From positions 1 to 46,465 of the forward strand of contig CAZMRF010000037.1 in the NCBI GenBank assembly GCA_964568735.1: a stretch of DNA of 46,465 nt, read 5' to 3'. A program made the position numbers and the translations under genes. A model generated the notes under the pieces. That model was not told the DNA's origin. It did no database searches and saw only the letters and a list, made by a program, of their open reading frames with translations. This document shows, one piece after another, positions 33,007 to 41,641 of the stretch (positions within the stretch are counted from its first letter, which is position 1; each line of letters starts with the position of its first letter). The stretch is from CAZMRF01 sp964568735. GTDB taxonomy: Bacteria; Acidobacteriota; Polarisedimenticolia; JACPZX01.

Positions 33007-35445
33007 CTAGGGAGTGGTGGGGGTTTCGGCGGGCTGCATTTCCCGGAAGGCGATGAGGTCGCTGTCCACGTAGACCTCGATCTGAGCCGTCCCGGTGAAC
33101 TGGCCGCGGATCAGGTTCTCGGAGAGGGCATCCTCGATGTGCTTCTGGATCGCCCTGCGCAGCGGACGGGCGCCGTAGGCCCGCTCCTTCTCCGTCGACT
33201 TGAGGAGCCACCGGCAGGCGGCGTCCGTCGCCTTGAGCTCCAGGTTCCGTGCCTTCAGGGTTTCGCTGAGGCGATCGATCATCAGGTGGCAGATCGAGAA
33301 GAGCTGCTCGTCGCTGAGCGGATCGAAGACGATGATCTCGTCGATCCGGTTGATGAACTCGGGCGAGAGCGTGCGCTTCAGCTCCTGGAGCACGAGCTCC
33401 CTGAAGCGGTTGTCGATGACCCCCTCCCCGCCCGCCGTGGGACGGAAGCCGGGCGTCCGGTCGCGATCGAGGCTGCTCGACCCGATGTTGGAGGTCATGA
33501 TGACGAGGGCGTTCTTGAAATCCACCGTATCGCCGTAGGCGTCCGTGAGCTGCCCGTCCTCGAACACCTGGAGGAGGATGTTGAGGACGTCCGGGTGCGC
33601 CTTCTCGATCTCGTCGAGGAGGATGACGGCGTAGGGCTTCCGCTTGATCCTCTCCGTGAGCTGCCCGCCCTCCTCGTGCCCGACGTAGCCCGGCGGAGAG
33701 CCGATCATCTTCGCCACGGCGTGCTTCTCCATGTACTCGGACATGTCGAAGCGGATCAGGGCGGCCTCGCTCCCGAACAGGAAGTTGGCGAGAGTCCGCG
33801 CCACTTCGGTCTTTCCGACTCCGGTCGGACCCAGGAAGATGAACGAGCCCACGGGGCGGAGCGGGCTCTTCAGCCCCGCACGGGATCGCCGGATCGCGCG
33901 GGAGAGCGCCGAGAGGGCGGCATTCTGGCCCACGATCCGCTCGTGGAGGAAATCCTCCATCCTGAGGAGCTTCTCCATCTCCTCCTTCTCGACGGCCTGC
34001 AGCGGAATGCCCGTCCACCGGGCGATGACCTCCTCGATGTCGGGTTTGGTCACCTCCAGGATGGCCTGGCCCTCCTCCTCGCACCTCCGCTTGAGCTCCT
34101 CGTACTGCTTGCGCAGCGTCATCTCCTCGTCGTGGTAGCGCACGGCGTTCTCGAAGTCCTTGCGCGCAAGCGCCCGCTTCATGTTCCGGGTCGCCTCCTT
34201 GAGCTTCGTCTCGAGCTGGCGCAGCTCCTGGTAGGAGGTGCGCTTGCGAAGCTTGACCCGCGCGCCGGCCTCGTCGATGACGTCGATGGACTTGTCGGGC
34301 AGGAACCGGTCGGTGATGTACCTGTTCGAGAGCCTCACGGATGAGACGAGCCCCTCGTCGGTGTACCGGACCTGGTGGAACCGCTCGTAGCGGTCCTTGA
34401 TCCCCCTGAGGATCGAGATGGTCTCCTCTTCCGAGGGGGGCGCGATCTTGATGGCCTGGAACCGCCGCACGAGCGCGCGGTCCTTCTCGATATGGCGGTG
34501 GTAGTCGCGCGGCGTCGTCGCGCCGATGCACTGCACCTCGCCCCGGGAGAGGGCCGGCTTGAGGATGTTGGCCGCGTCCAGCGAGCCTTCCGCCGAGCCC
34601 GCGCCGATGAGGCTGTGGATCTCGTCGATGAAGATGATGATGTCGTCGCTTCCCGTGAGCTCCGCGATGATCCCCTTGAGCCGCTCCTCGAACTGTCCGC
34701 GGTACTTCGTCCCCGCCACGATGAGAGAGAGATCCAGCGCCATGATCCGCTTGTCGACGAGCGAGGGCGGGACGTTCGCCTCGATGATCCTGTGGGCCAG
34801 CCCCTCCACGATGGCCGTCTTCCCCACCCCGGGCTCGCCGAGCAGGATGGGGTTGTTCTTCCGCCGCCTCGAGAGGATCTGGACCACCCGCTCCAGCTCC
34901 GACTCGCGGCCGATCAGCGGATCGAACATCCCGGCCTCCGCCATGGCCGTGAGGTCCTGGGAGAACTCGTTGAGAAAGGGCGTCTCTTTCTTCTTCTTCG
35001 GGAGTCCCTTCTTCTTGAGGATGGCGATGGTGTCCTCGCGGGCCGCGTAGAGGACCATCCCGCGCTCCATCAGCATTCTCGCGGCGGCGGAGTGCTCCAC
35101 CCGGAGCAGGCCCAGCACCAGGTGCTCCGTGCCGATGTAGGGATGGAGCATCCGGTTGGCCTCCTCCTCGGCGTAGGAGAGTGCCTTCTTGGTCTCCTCG
35201 CTGAAGGGGATCTCGACCGACGTGGAGATCTTCTCGCGCGAGGGCCCCATCTCCTCCAGCTCGGAGCGCAGCACCTCGATGTTGATGTTGGACCGGGAGA
35301 AGAGCTCCCGTGTGACTTCTTCGCCTTCCTTGAGGAGACCCAGGAGAAGGTGCTCCGTGCCGATGACACGGCTGCCCATCTGGCTCGCCTCGTAGCGCGC
35401 CAGGAACAGGACCCTCTTCGCCCTCTCGGTGAACTTCTCGAACAT
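33007..35445 (-). CDS. clpC: ATP-dependent Clp protease ATP-binding subunit ClpC
   Basis: The protein has 812 residues. Two N-terminal Clp repeats (about 1-145, FTERAKRVLFLARYEA and IGTEHLLLGLL) are followed by AAA-1 (Walker A GEPGVGKTA, Walker B IIIFIDE), a short middle domain with a UVR-like helix (FENAVRYHDEEMTLRKQYEE) as in ClpC, and AAA-2 (GPTGVGKTE, VILLDEIEKAHPDV). ClpC unfolds proteins for ClpP. The ClpP-contact loop expected as [LIV]GF reads PGF here (DRTPGFRP). ATG at 35445 has an AGGGGG run about 9 nt upstream; it lies 30 nt after lolD, so it may be co-transcribed with the lol genes. Confidence 0.95.
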   Translation of the reverse strand: MFEKFTERAKRVLFLARYEASQMGSRVIGTEHLLLGLLKEGEEVTRELFSRSNINIEVLRSELEEMGPSREKISTSVEIPFSEETKKALSYAEEEANRMLHPYIGTEHLVLGLLRVEHSAAARMLMERGMVLYAAREDTIAILKKKGLPKKKKETPFLNEFSQDLTAMAEAGMFDPLIGRESELERVVQILSRRRKNNPILLGEPGVGKTAIVEGLAHRIIEANVPPSLVDKRIMALDLSLIVAGTKYRGQFEERLKGIIAELTGSDDIIIFIDEIHSLIGAGSAEGSLDAANILKPALSRGEVQCIGATTPRDYHRHIEKDRALVRRFQAIKIAPPSEEETISILRGIKDRYERFHQVRYTDEGLVSSVRLSNRYITDRFLPDKSIDVIDEAGARVKLRKRTSYQELRQLETKLKEATRNMKRALARKDFENAVRYHDEEMTLRKQYEELKRRCEEEGQAILEVTKPDIEEVIARWTGIPLQAVEKEEMEKLLRMEDFLHERIVGQNAALSALSRAIRRSRAGLKSPLRPVGSFIFLGPTGVGKTEVARTLANFLFGSEAALIRFDMSEYMEKHAVAKMIGSPPGYVGHEEGGQLTERIKRKPYAVILLDEIEKAHPDVLNILLQVFEDGQLTDAYGDTVDFKNALVIMTSNIGSSSLDRDRTPGFRPTAGGEGVIDNRFRELVLQELKRTLSPEFINRIDEIIVFDPLSDEQLFSICHLMIDRLSETLKARNLELKATDAACRWLLKSTEKERAYGARPLRRAIQKHIEDALSENLIRGQFTGTAQIEVYVDSDLIAFREMQPAETPTTP

Positions 35446-35475
35446 CCCGTGGGTCCCCCTGCCGCAGCCAGCGGC

Positions 35476-36198
35476 CTAGGCTGTCTCCCCTCGCGCTGCC
35501 TGCTGGAACGAGTGAGGCGCTTCCGCGGGCGCGAGCACCCCATCCTTCAGCACGAGGACTCTATCGCATCGTCCGGCCAGTTTCCCGCTGTGGGTCGCCA
35601 CGACCGCGGCGACGTTGGTCCTTCTCTGCACCTCTTGGAGGAGGTCGAACACCCTGTCCGCCGTGGCCGGATCGAGGTTACCCGTGGGCTCGTCCGCCAG
35701 GATGAGGTCTCCCGCCGTCATGAGGGCCCTCGCCACCGCGACTCTCTGCTGCTCCCCGCCCGAGAGCTCGGACGGATGCTGCTGCGCCAGCGCCGCGAGC
35801 CCCACGGCGTCGAGAAGCTCGGCGGCCCTCCGCGCCACCTCCTCTCCGCGCATGCCGGAGATCATGCCCGGCAGCGCCACGTTCTCGTGAGCGGTCAGCT
35901 CGGGCAGCAGGTGGTGGAACTGGAAGACGAAGCCGACGCGGCGCCCCCGGAACCGGGCCCTCTCCTCGGCCGACATCCTGTCCACCTCCAGGCCGTCAAA
36001 GACGTAGGTTCCGCCGTCGCACCCGTCCAGCGCGCCGAGAAGGTGCAGGAGCGTGCTCTTCCCGACGCCGCTCTCCCCCATGATGGCGACCATCTCCCCC
36101 CTGTCGAGCGCGAGGTCGAGCCCCCTGAGCACCTCGACCCTGCGCGGGCCGCTGCTGTACGTTCGCTCCAGTCCCCGGCAGCGGAGCAGCTCACTCAT
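35476..36198 (-). CDS. lolD: Lipoprotein-releasing system ATP-binding protein LolD
   Basis: The protein has 240 residues, the usual LolD size. Walker A is GESGVGKST, the Q-loop region reads VGFVFQFHHLLPELTAHENV (typical of LolD), the signature is LSGGEQQRVAVARAL and Walker B is LILADEPTGNLD. LolCDE extracts outer-membrane lipoproteins from the inner membrane and hands them to LolA. ATG at 36198 overlaps the lolC stop by 8 nt and has GGAGG 10 nt upstream. Confidence 0.95.
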   Translation of the reverse strand: MSELLRCRGLERTYSSGPRRVEVLRGLDLALDRGEMVAIMGESGVGKSTLLHLLGALDGCDGGTYVFDGLEVDRMSAEERARFRGRRVGFVFQFHHLLPELTAHENVALPGMISGMRGEEVARRAAELLDAVGLAALAQQHPSELSGGEQQRVAVARALMTAGDLILADEPTGNLDPATADRVFDLLQEVQRRTNVAAVVATHSGKLAGRCDRVLVLKDGVLAPAEAPHSFQQAARGETA

Positions 36199-37429
36199 AG
36201 CGGAGTGCCTCCACCGGGTCCAGCCTGGAGGCCTTCCAGGCCGGGTAGAGTGTGGAGAGAAAAGATACGGCCACGGCCGTCCCTGCAACAAGCCCGAAAT
36301 CCCAGACCTCCACGCGGAAAGGGATATAAGGCACGAAGTAAACCTCTGCCGGGAGGCTGATGATCCTGTAGGTGTCGAGCCACCAGGCAAGCGCCAGCCC
36401 CAGGCCCGAGCCGAGGAGCGTGCCGATGAGCCCGATGAGGAGCCCCTGGGTCATGTAGAGGCGCATGACCCCCCTGGAGGTGGCCCCCATCGCCATCAGG
36501 GCCCCGATATCGCGGACTTTGCCCATCACCGTGAGGACGAGAGTCGAGACGATGTTCAGCCCCGCCACGACGACGATCAGGCTGATCGCGAGGAAAATCG
36601 CCAGCTTTTCGAGCTTGAGGGCCCCGAAGAAGGTCCGGTTCATCTGGATCATGTCCGTCACGGGATAGCCGGCGCCCGCGGCCTCGGAAACGGCGCGACG
36701 CACCTCCTCGAGCCGAGTCAGGTCGCGGGTCCGGACCTGCACCACGCTGGCCCCCTCCCCGAGGGCGAAGAGGCGGCGCGCGGTCCCGATGTCGATGTGC
36801 GCCCAGCTCGCGTCGTAGTCGTAGAAGCCCGAGTCGAGGATGCCGGCCACCTCGAAGGTCCTGGACCTGGGCATCACCGAGAAGGGGTTGAGGTTCAGCC
36901 TCGGCACCATCACGAGCACCCGGTCTCCGAGACCCACCCCGAGATCCCGCGCCAGATCCTTGCCGAGGGCGATCGGAGGCATCCCCGAAGGAGTCGTCCC
37001 GGACAGCGCGCCCAGGGATCCCGAGGTGAACTTGTCCACGATGTCGGTGACGGCGGCCTCCCGCTCGGGATCGATCCCCTTCACGAAGACCGCCGAGCCC
37101 GTCGAGTTCATCTCGGAGGTGATGAGCCCCCGCTCGAAGCAGACCGGGGAGGTGGCCACGACGCCTTCCACCGCCTCGAGCCTGCCGGCGAGGGCGCCGG
37201 GGTCCTCGATGGATGCGCCGGGAGGCGCGAAGACGGTGATGTGAGCGTTCGCGCCAAGGATGCGATCCATGATGTCCCGCTGCAGGCCGTTCTGTCCCGC
37301 GAGCGCGAGGATCAGCGCCGCGACCCCGACGGTCACTCCCAGGACGGAGATGATCGAGATGAACGAGATGAAGGTCTGCCGGCGGCGCACTCCGAGGTAG
37401 CGCAGCGCCAGCATGGTCTCATACCTCAC
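36191..37429 (-). CDS. lolC: Lipoprotein-releasing ABC transporter permease LolC/LolE
   Basis: The protein has 412 residues. It begins RYETMLALRYLGVRRRQTFISFIS, the standard LolC/E start (compare ALRYL in homologues), with one N-terminal membrane helix (VLGVTVGVAALILALAGQNG), a large periplasmic MacB-type domain (about 50-265) and three C-terminal helices. Only one permease gene is present, as in many non-gamma diderms where it replaces the LolC-LolE pair (LolF-like arrangement). GTG at 37429 abuts the previous stop; ATG at 37414 has a better ribosome site but would remove the conserved RYET. Confidence 0.92.
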   Translation of the reverse strand: MRYETMLALRYLGVRRRQTFISFISIISVLGVTVGVAALILALAGQNGLQRDIMDRILGANAHITVFAPPGASIEDPGALAGRLEAVEGVVATSPVCFERGLITSEMNSTGSAVFVKGIDPEREAAVTDIVDKFTSGSLGALSGTTPSGMPPIALGKDLARDLGVGLGDRVLVMVPRLNLNPFSVMPRSRTFEVAGILDSGFYDYDASWAHIDIGTARRLFALGEGASVVQVRTRDLTRLEEVRRAVSEAAGAGYPVTDMIQMNRTFFGALKLEKLAIFLAISLIVVVAGLNIVSTLVLTVMGKVRDIGALMAMGATSRGVMRLYMTQGLLIGLIGTLLGSGLGLALAWWLDTYRIISLPAEVYFVPYIPFRVEVWDFGLVAGTAVAVSFLSTLYPAWKASRLDPVEALRYE

Positions 37430-38302
37430 CTAGGGCGCCTCCCCCTGGGGCGGCGTCGCGGCGGAGGGGGTGGAGGACCTCTTGGTGGCCGACCAGGAGC
37501 CCCTCGGGGCCTTGCCGCTGCTGAGATCGTAGTTCTCCCAGGTGCCGTGCACGGTCCGGCCGTCCTCCGCGAGGTAGCCGCTCAGCTCCATCGTCCTGCC
37601 CAGGCTCGAGTCGATCCTCCTGACGAGGAGCTGGCGGTTGATGAGCGTCCCCTCCAGCGATCCGAGGAAGGGTCCATCCAGCACGTATTGCCCGCTGACG
37701 AGCGTGCCCGATTGCCAGAGCGCGAAGACGCCCCTGTCTCCGCTGGGCAGGAGCCGGATGTCCCACAAGCCCGTCACGCTGTCTCGGTCCTCGGGCATCC
37801 GGACACGGAGGGAGGCCTGCTTCTCGTTGAGGATCTTGATGCGCTCCTGGATCCTGCGAACCTCCTCGCGGATCTGCCTTCCCTCGTCCCTCGCGCCCGC
37901 CTCGGTCATCTCGAGGGCCCGGATCTCGTCCTCCTTCTCCTCGGCCAGGCGGAGGACCTCTCCGGGCGAGGGGCCCCCTTCTTCCTCCTCGACGGGCTCC
38001 CCGGCCCGGGCGGCTCTCTCCTTGAGGAAGAGCAGCTCCAGCTCGTCGTAGAGGAGATCGAGCCGGTCGCGGAGGAGCGCCCTGCGCTGCACGTTGACCT
38101 CGTATTTCTCTTCCTGCCGCGCCATGAGGCGCTCTTCCACCTCGATCTCCGTCTGCAGCGCGAAGATCGCCACCAGGGCATCCTCAGTCCTCAGAAGCTG
38201 CGCCTGCTGCGAGGAAGCCGTGGAGAAGGCCGCCGCCGCGATCGCGGTCGCCACCGCGACCGCGCCGCCGATTCCGGGCCGCCTGCGCCGCTCCACCCTC
38301 AT
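37430..38302 (-). CDS. Secreted coiled-coil protein of unknown function
   Basis: The protein has 290 residues. A basic start and Ala-rich core (RVERRRRPGIGGAVAVATAI) form a signal peptide or membrane anchor, cleaved near STASSQQ. A long Glu/Arg-rich coiled coil (about 45-165) follows, then a C-terminal globular part (about 175-270) with repeated beta-like strands (SVTGLWDIRLLPSGDRGVFAL, LEGTLINRQLLVRRI, GRTVHGTWENYD) reminiscent of a small beta-sandwich. I do not recognise the family. It overlaps the asd-like gene by 4 nt and touches lolC, so it is firmly inside the envelope operon and may act in the periplasm with lipoprotein export. Confidence 0.75.
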   Translation of the reverse strand: MRVERRRRPGIGGAVAVATAIAAAAFSTASSQQAQLLRTEDALVAIFALQTEIEVEERLMARQEEKYEVNVQRRALLRDRLDLLYDELELLFLKERAARAGEPVEEEEGGPSPGEVLRLAEEKEDEIRALEMTEAGARDEGRQIREEVRRIQERIKILNEKQASLRVRMPEDRDSVTGLWDIRLLPSGDRGVFALWQSGTLVSGQYVLDGPFLGSLEGTLINRQLLVRRIDSSLGRTMELSGYLAEDGRTVHGTWENYDLSSGKAPRGSWSATKRSSTPSAATPPQGEAP

Positions 38303-39312
38303 CGCCGCGCCTCCGTGAGCCTGCGCGCCAGTCTCGCCGCATTCCGGGCGGCCCCGCTCCGGATCGCGTCCGTCACGATCCAGAGCCAGAACGACCCTGC
38401 CTGATCGCCGTCGGCGGAGACGTCCGCGATCCAGGTCCCCGATCGGGCCGCGAGATCGACCGGGGTGCGCTCATCCGGCTCCGAGCAGATGCTGAAGAGC
38501 CCGCTCTCTCCGAGCACGCCGGCCACGTCGGCGGGCGAGGGGCGCTCCTCCGTCCGCACGCGGAGCAGATAGCAGTGCCCGTAGAAGGTCGGAGCCTGGA
38601 CGATCCTCAGGCTCAGCGGCGGGGATGACTCGCCGAGGACACGGTCGACGTCGCGCCGGACAGTTTCCTCGAGAAGGCGGCCTTCCTCTCCCTGGAGCCT
38701 GACGGGGAGCAGGTTGAAGGCCATCTGGCGCCCGAAGACCTCCGTCGGGAGGTGCGTGAAGCTGAGCACGCCGATGGTCTGCTGGTGGAGCTCCTCCACG
38801 GCCCGCCGGCCGCCGTCCGAGACCGGCCGGAGCACGGTGGCGCAGGCGTCGACGAGGGTGAAGGCCTGGCCCAGCCTGTGCAGGGTCGTCGAGAGCGGGT
38901 GCGCCATGGGGTGGGGCGCGGAGACGACGCGTGCGCCCGGGCGGATCGCCTCGGGGTTGACGTCGAAGTTGACCATCGGGACGCCGGCGAGGCCTGCCGC
39001 GGCGCCCACGAGGTCGATGGCGGATCCCTCCCCCCGGCTCACCCAGCCCAGGTACTCCGCCGAGCGCGGGTCGTCCTCGCTGCAGATGAAGGAGAGGTCC
39101 ACCCGGGCCGCCTCGTCCTCGTCAGGAGTCGTGACGACCATCGGCTCGCCCCCGAACTCCGTGATGCTTCCCTTGCGCTCCGCGCCCTCGTAGAGCTTCA
39201 CCCGGGAGACGCCGAGCGGATTCTCCTCGAGCTCGCGCCGAAGCTCCTCTCCAAGGACCGACAGGGCTCCGAAGATCGCGACGGAGAGGCCTGAGGTCGC
39301 GCTACGGGGCAT
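38299..39312 (-). CDS. Aspartate-semialdehyde dehydrogenase-like protein lacking the catalytic Cys (Usg-like)
   Basis: The protein has 337 residues. The fold follows Asd: a Rossmann start LSVAIFGALSVLGEELRREL, VPMVNFDVNPEAIRPGARVVSAP in the middle, and PTFYGHCYLLRVR with the conserved His near residue 245. At the place of the catalytic P-N-C-S-T it reads SAPHPMAHPLST, with no Cys, and the nucleotide loop is not the usual GATGxVG. It therefore resembles Usg-type non-catalytic Asd paralogues and should not make aspartate semialdehyde. ATG at 39312 overlaps pssA by 11 nt. Its place in the phospholipid/lol operon is unexplained. Confidence 0.8.
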   Translation of the reverse strand: MPRSATSGLSVAIFGALSVLGEELRRELEENPLGVSRVKLYEGAERKGSITEFGGEPMVVTTPDEDEAARVDLSFICSEDDPRSAEYLGWVSRGEGSAIDLVGAAAGLAGVPMVNFDVNPEAIRPGARVVSAPHPMAHPLSTTLHRLGQAFTLVDACATVLRPVSDGGRRAVEELHQQTIGVLSFTHLPTEVFGRQMAFNLLPVRLQGEEGRLLEETVRRDVDRVLGESSPPLSLRIVQAPTFYGHCYLLRVRTEERPSPADVAGVLGESGLFSICSEPDERTPVDLAARSGTWIADVSADGDQAGSFWLWIVTDAIRSGAARNAARLARRLTEARR

Positions 39313-40096
39313 TTTCCCGGCTTCCCGCCCCGGCCGCGCGGGCCGCTTCCGGCACGGCGGCACGCGAGGGGGCGCCGCGCCGTGTCACGAACCCGGAGAG
39401 GACGTAGACGAAGGCGGCCACCAGGAGGAACAGCTGAGGGTGTGCCGCGACGAGGGCGAAGATGACCGCGACGGGTACGATCCACACGTGAGGCCGGCGT
39501 GCGCGCAGGTCGAGATCCTTGAAGCTGCGGTATCGGATCCTGCTCACCATCAGCCCGCTGATGACCACGACCATGGCGAGCGTGAGGATTTCGAGGACGC
39601 TGTCGTCGAGGGGCAGCGGCCTGAGGAAGACGCACGCGGCGATGACGCAGGCGGCCGGAGGAGTCGGCAGGCCGACGAACCACCGGCGGTCCGCCGTTCC
39701 CGTCTGGATGTTGAACCGCGCGAGGCGCACGGCACAGCAGATGACGTAGAGAAAGGCCACGGCCCATCCGAGCCGCCCGAAGTCGGCGAGGGCCCACCTC
39801 CAGGCGAGGATGGCGGGGGCCACGCCGAACGAGACGACGTCCGCCAGGGAGTCGAACTCCCGGCCGAAGTCGCTGGAGGTGCCGGTCAGCCGGGCGACCC
39901 GCCCGTCGAGGGCGTCCAGGAGGGCCGCGATCCCGATGAGGAGCGCCGCGGTCTCGAGGTTGCCGGTCGTGGCGAGGATGAGCGACAGGAATCCGAAGAG
40001 GATGTTGGCCGTGGTGAAGAGGCTGGGGATGAGGTGGATCCCCCGCCTCAGGGTCCCGGGGGTTCGATGACGCGAGCGCCTTCCCCGCCGCCTCAT
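39302..40096 (-). CDS. pssA: CDP-diacylglycerol-serine O-phosphatidyltransferase
   Basis: The protein has 264 residues. The CDP-alcohol phosphatidyltransferase motif is complete: D-A-L-D-G-R-V-A-R with a following G, then D-F-G-R-E-F-D-S-L-A-D (DxxDGxxARx8Gx3Dx3D, about 61-86). About seven to eight membrane helices flank it (for example ANILFGFLSLILATTG and LGWAVAFLYVICCAV). It makes phosphatidylserine from CDP-diacylglycerol and serine, the substrate of the adjacent psd product. ATG at 40096 overlaps the psd stop (ATGA), and a GGGGG run lies 6-9 nt upstream. Confidence 0.95.
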   Translation of the reverse strand: MRRRGRRSRHRTPGTLRRGIHLIPSLFTTANILFGFLSLILATTGNLETAALLIGIAALLDALDGRVARLTGTSSDFGREFDSLADVVSFGVAPAILAWRWALADFGRLGWAVAFLYVICCAVRLARFNIQTGTADRRWFVGLPTPPAACVIAACVFLRPLPLDDSVLEILTLAMVVVISGLMVSRIRYRSFKDLDLRARRPHVWIVPVAVIFALVAAHPQLFLLVAAFVYVLSGFVTRRGAPSRAAVPEAARAAGAGSRENAP

Positions 40097-40719
40097 GAGG
40101 ATCCCCCTGGCCCGGAGGCCAGCCGCGCCACGATCGTCTCCCCTCCGCGCACCGAGGAGCCCACCTCCACGAGGATGCTGGCCCCTCTCGGGAGGGTGAG
40201 CTCGGTGCGGGAGCCGAAGGCGATGTAGCCGATCCTCTCTCCACGCCTGACCTCGTCGCCCGGCTTCTTGAAGCATCTGATGCGGCGCGCGACGATGCCC
40301 GCGATCTGGCTCACGCCGATCGTGCCGAGGGGTCCCACCAGCTCCAGCGTGTTCCTCTCGTTGACGCTCGAAGCCGAGCCGGCGTAGGCCGGCTTGAAGG
40401 CACCCGGGCGGTAGGTGACCCTGCTCACCCGTCCCGTGACCGGAGATCGGTTCACGTGCACGTTGAAGAGAGAGAGGAAGATCGCGATCCTGCCTTCCGA
40501 TTCGGGCCCTCCAGGAACAACCTCGACGACCCTCCCGTCGGCCGGGGAGACGAGCTGATCCTCTCCGGGCGGTATCCGCCGTTCGGGATCCCTGAAGAAG
40601 AAGGCCACGAAGGCTCCCAGGGCGAGCGGGAGGAACCCGAGGATGGGCTGCTGGATCGCGAGGAGCAGGACTCCCGCTCCTGTCAGGCTCAGCACGTAGG
40701 GCCACGCGGCGGGAATCAT
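40093..40719 (-). CDS. psd: Phosphatidylserine decarboxylase, short (archaeal-type) form
   Basis: The protein has 208 residues, the length of the short Psd type. Two membrane segments at the N-terminus (WPYVLSLTGAGVLLLAI) are followed by FFRDPERRIP, SPADGRVV (catalytic Asp), LFNVHVNRSPVTG and the self-cleavage site G169-S-R171 in IAFGSRTEL, where the pyruvoyl group forms. It decarboxylates phosphatidylserine to phosphatidylethanolamine. It overlaps pssA, so both steps are co-expressed. ATG at 40719 lacks an obvious ribosome binding site. Confidence 0.95.
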   Translation of the reverse strand: MIPAAWPYVLSLTGAGVLLLAIQQPILGFLPLALGAFVAFFFRDPERRIPPGEDQLVSPADGRVVEVVPGGPESEGRIAIFLSLFNVHVNRSPVTGRVSRVTYRPGAFKPAYAGSASSVNERNTLELVGPLGTIGVSQIAGIVARRIRCFKKPGDEVRRGERIGYIAFGSRTELTLPRGASILVEVGSSVRGGETIVARLASGPGGSS

Positions 40720-40799
40720 GGGCGGGGATCTTGGCTCGCGGCAGGCCCGCCGGCGTCGCCACAGGCGCTGCCGGCGAAGGGAGGCTCCGGAGGCCGCCT

Positions 40800-41045
40800 C
40801 TATTGGCCGGGAGCGTCCTGGAGGCCCGCCAGGTAGTCCCTGGCGATGGCCGCCATCCTGTCCTTGAGTCGCAGCTTCTCCTTCTTCAGACGGGTGGTCT
40901 CCGATTTCTCCTGATCACTGAGGAAGACCTTTCCATTCAGGTCATCCAACCTCGCCTCGTACCCCTGATGCTCGTTCAGGAGCCGGCGGTACTCCTCGTT
41001 CTGCTGGACCAGAAGATCCCTGACCTGCTCTTGGCGATCCGGCAT
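40800..41045 (-). CDS. YdcH/DUF465 family small coiled-coil protein
   Basis: The protein has 81 residues with the DUF465 pattern: EYRRLLNEHQGYEARLDDLNG, then LSDQEKSETTRLKKEKLRLKDRMAAIARDY, a helical hairpin rich in Lys/Glu. The family is widespread in diderms and its function is unknown. ATG at 41045 is chosen because GGAGA lies 8 nt upstream; an ATG 36 nt earlier has no site. It has its own promoter, whose -10 contains the rimI stop codon, and probably starts the psd-pssA transcript. Confidence 0.8.
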   Translation of the reverse strand: MPDRQEQVRDLLVQQNEEYRRLLNEHQGYEARLDDLNGKVFLSDQEKSETTRLKKEKLRLKDRMAAIARDYLAGLQDAPGQ

Positions 41046-41113
41046 GGAGCGATCTCCGTACGAATAGGATTGCGGGGGCATCTCGGAGAGGAAGAGGGAT
41101 GGACACTGCGGGG

Positions 41114-41143
41114 ATCCTAACACCCTGTTCTCGGGCCTTTCAA
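41114..41143 (-). promoter_or_regulatory. promoter before the ydcH-like/psd genes
   Basis: On the minus strand TTGAAA (41138-41143), 18 nt and TAGGAT (41114-41119) form a promoter inside the last codons of rimI. The TAG of the -10 is the rimI stop codon. The downstream ydcH-like start lies about 60 nt from the predicted start site. Confidence 0.55.
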
Positions 41144-41641
41144 GGAACGAGCGGCCGCCGGGCCCCCGGCCACCGTGAGGAGCGGCGGCAGCGTCGCGTG
41201 CATGATGTGAGCATCCTCCCCGTCGTCGTAGTACCGCTTGCGGACTCCGACCTGATGGAAGCCGAGACCCTCGTACAGCTCGATGGCCGCCGTGTTCGAG
41301 GGCCGGACCTCCAGCCAGGCGCTCCGGCACTTGTGGCGGCGCGCCTCCTCGATGGCCGCCACGAGCATGTACCGGGCGCCGCCCGTTCGGCGATCCTGAA
41401 CGCGAACCGCGACGTTCTGGATCTCCATCTCCCCCTGGAGCATCCAGAAGCAGATGTAGCCGCGTACCATCGAGGGCCGGTGCCGGTCCCGGAGGACGAG
41501 CACGCGAGCCCAGTAGTCTCCCTGCGAGGGCAGGAACGCTTCGGGAGGCCACGGATTGGAGAAGGAGGCGCGCTCGATGTCGATCACCTCATCGAGATCC
41601 TCCTCGGTCATGGGCTCCAGGACCCACTCGGGAGGCTTCAT
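41117..41641 (-). CDS. rimI: [Ribosomal protein bS18]-alanine N-acetyltransferase RimI-like
   Basis: The protein has 174 residues with a GNAT fold: VIDIERASFSNPWPPEAFL at the start, EIQNVAVRV, then an acetyl-CoA loop RRTGGARYM in place of the usual RxxGxG/A, and SAWLEVRPSNTAAIELYEGLGFHQVGVRKRYY. The NPW and VRPSNxxAxxLYExLGF motifs are typical of RimI. It acetylates the N-terminal Ala of S18. ATG at 41641 overlaps the tsaB stop (ATGA), the common tsaB-rimI order. Confidence 0.92.
   Translation of the reverse strand: MKPPEWVLEPMTEEDLDEVIDIERASFSNPWPPEAFLPSQGDYWARVLVLRDRHRPSMVRGYICFWMLQGEMEIQNVAVRVQDRRTGGARYMLVAAIEEARRHKCRSAWLEVRPSNTAAIELYEGLGFHQVGVRKRYYDDGEDAHIMHATLPPLLTVAGGPAAARSLKGPRTGC

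Noticed and set aside
34375..38404. Two overlapping plus-strand frames (661 and 783 codons) opposite clpC, lolD and lolC
   Set aside because: They lie antisense to well-recognised genes and have compositional bias only.
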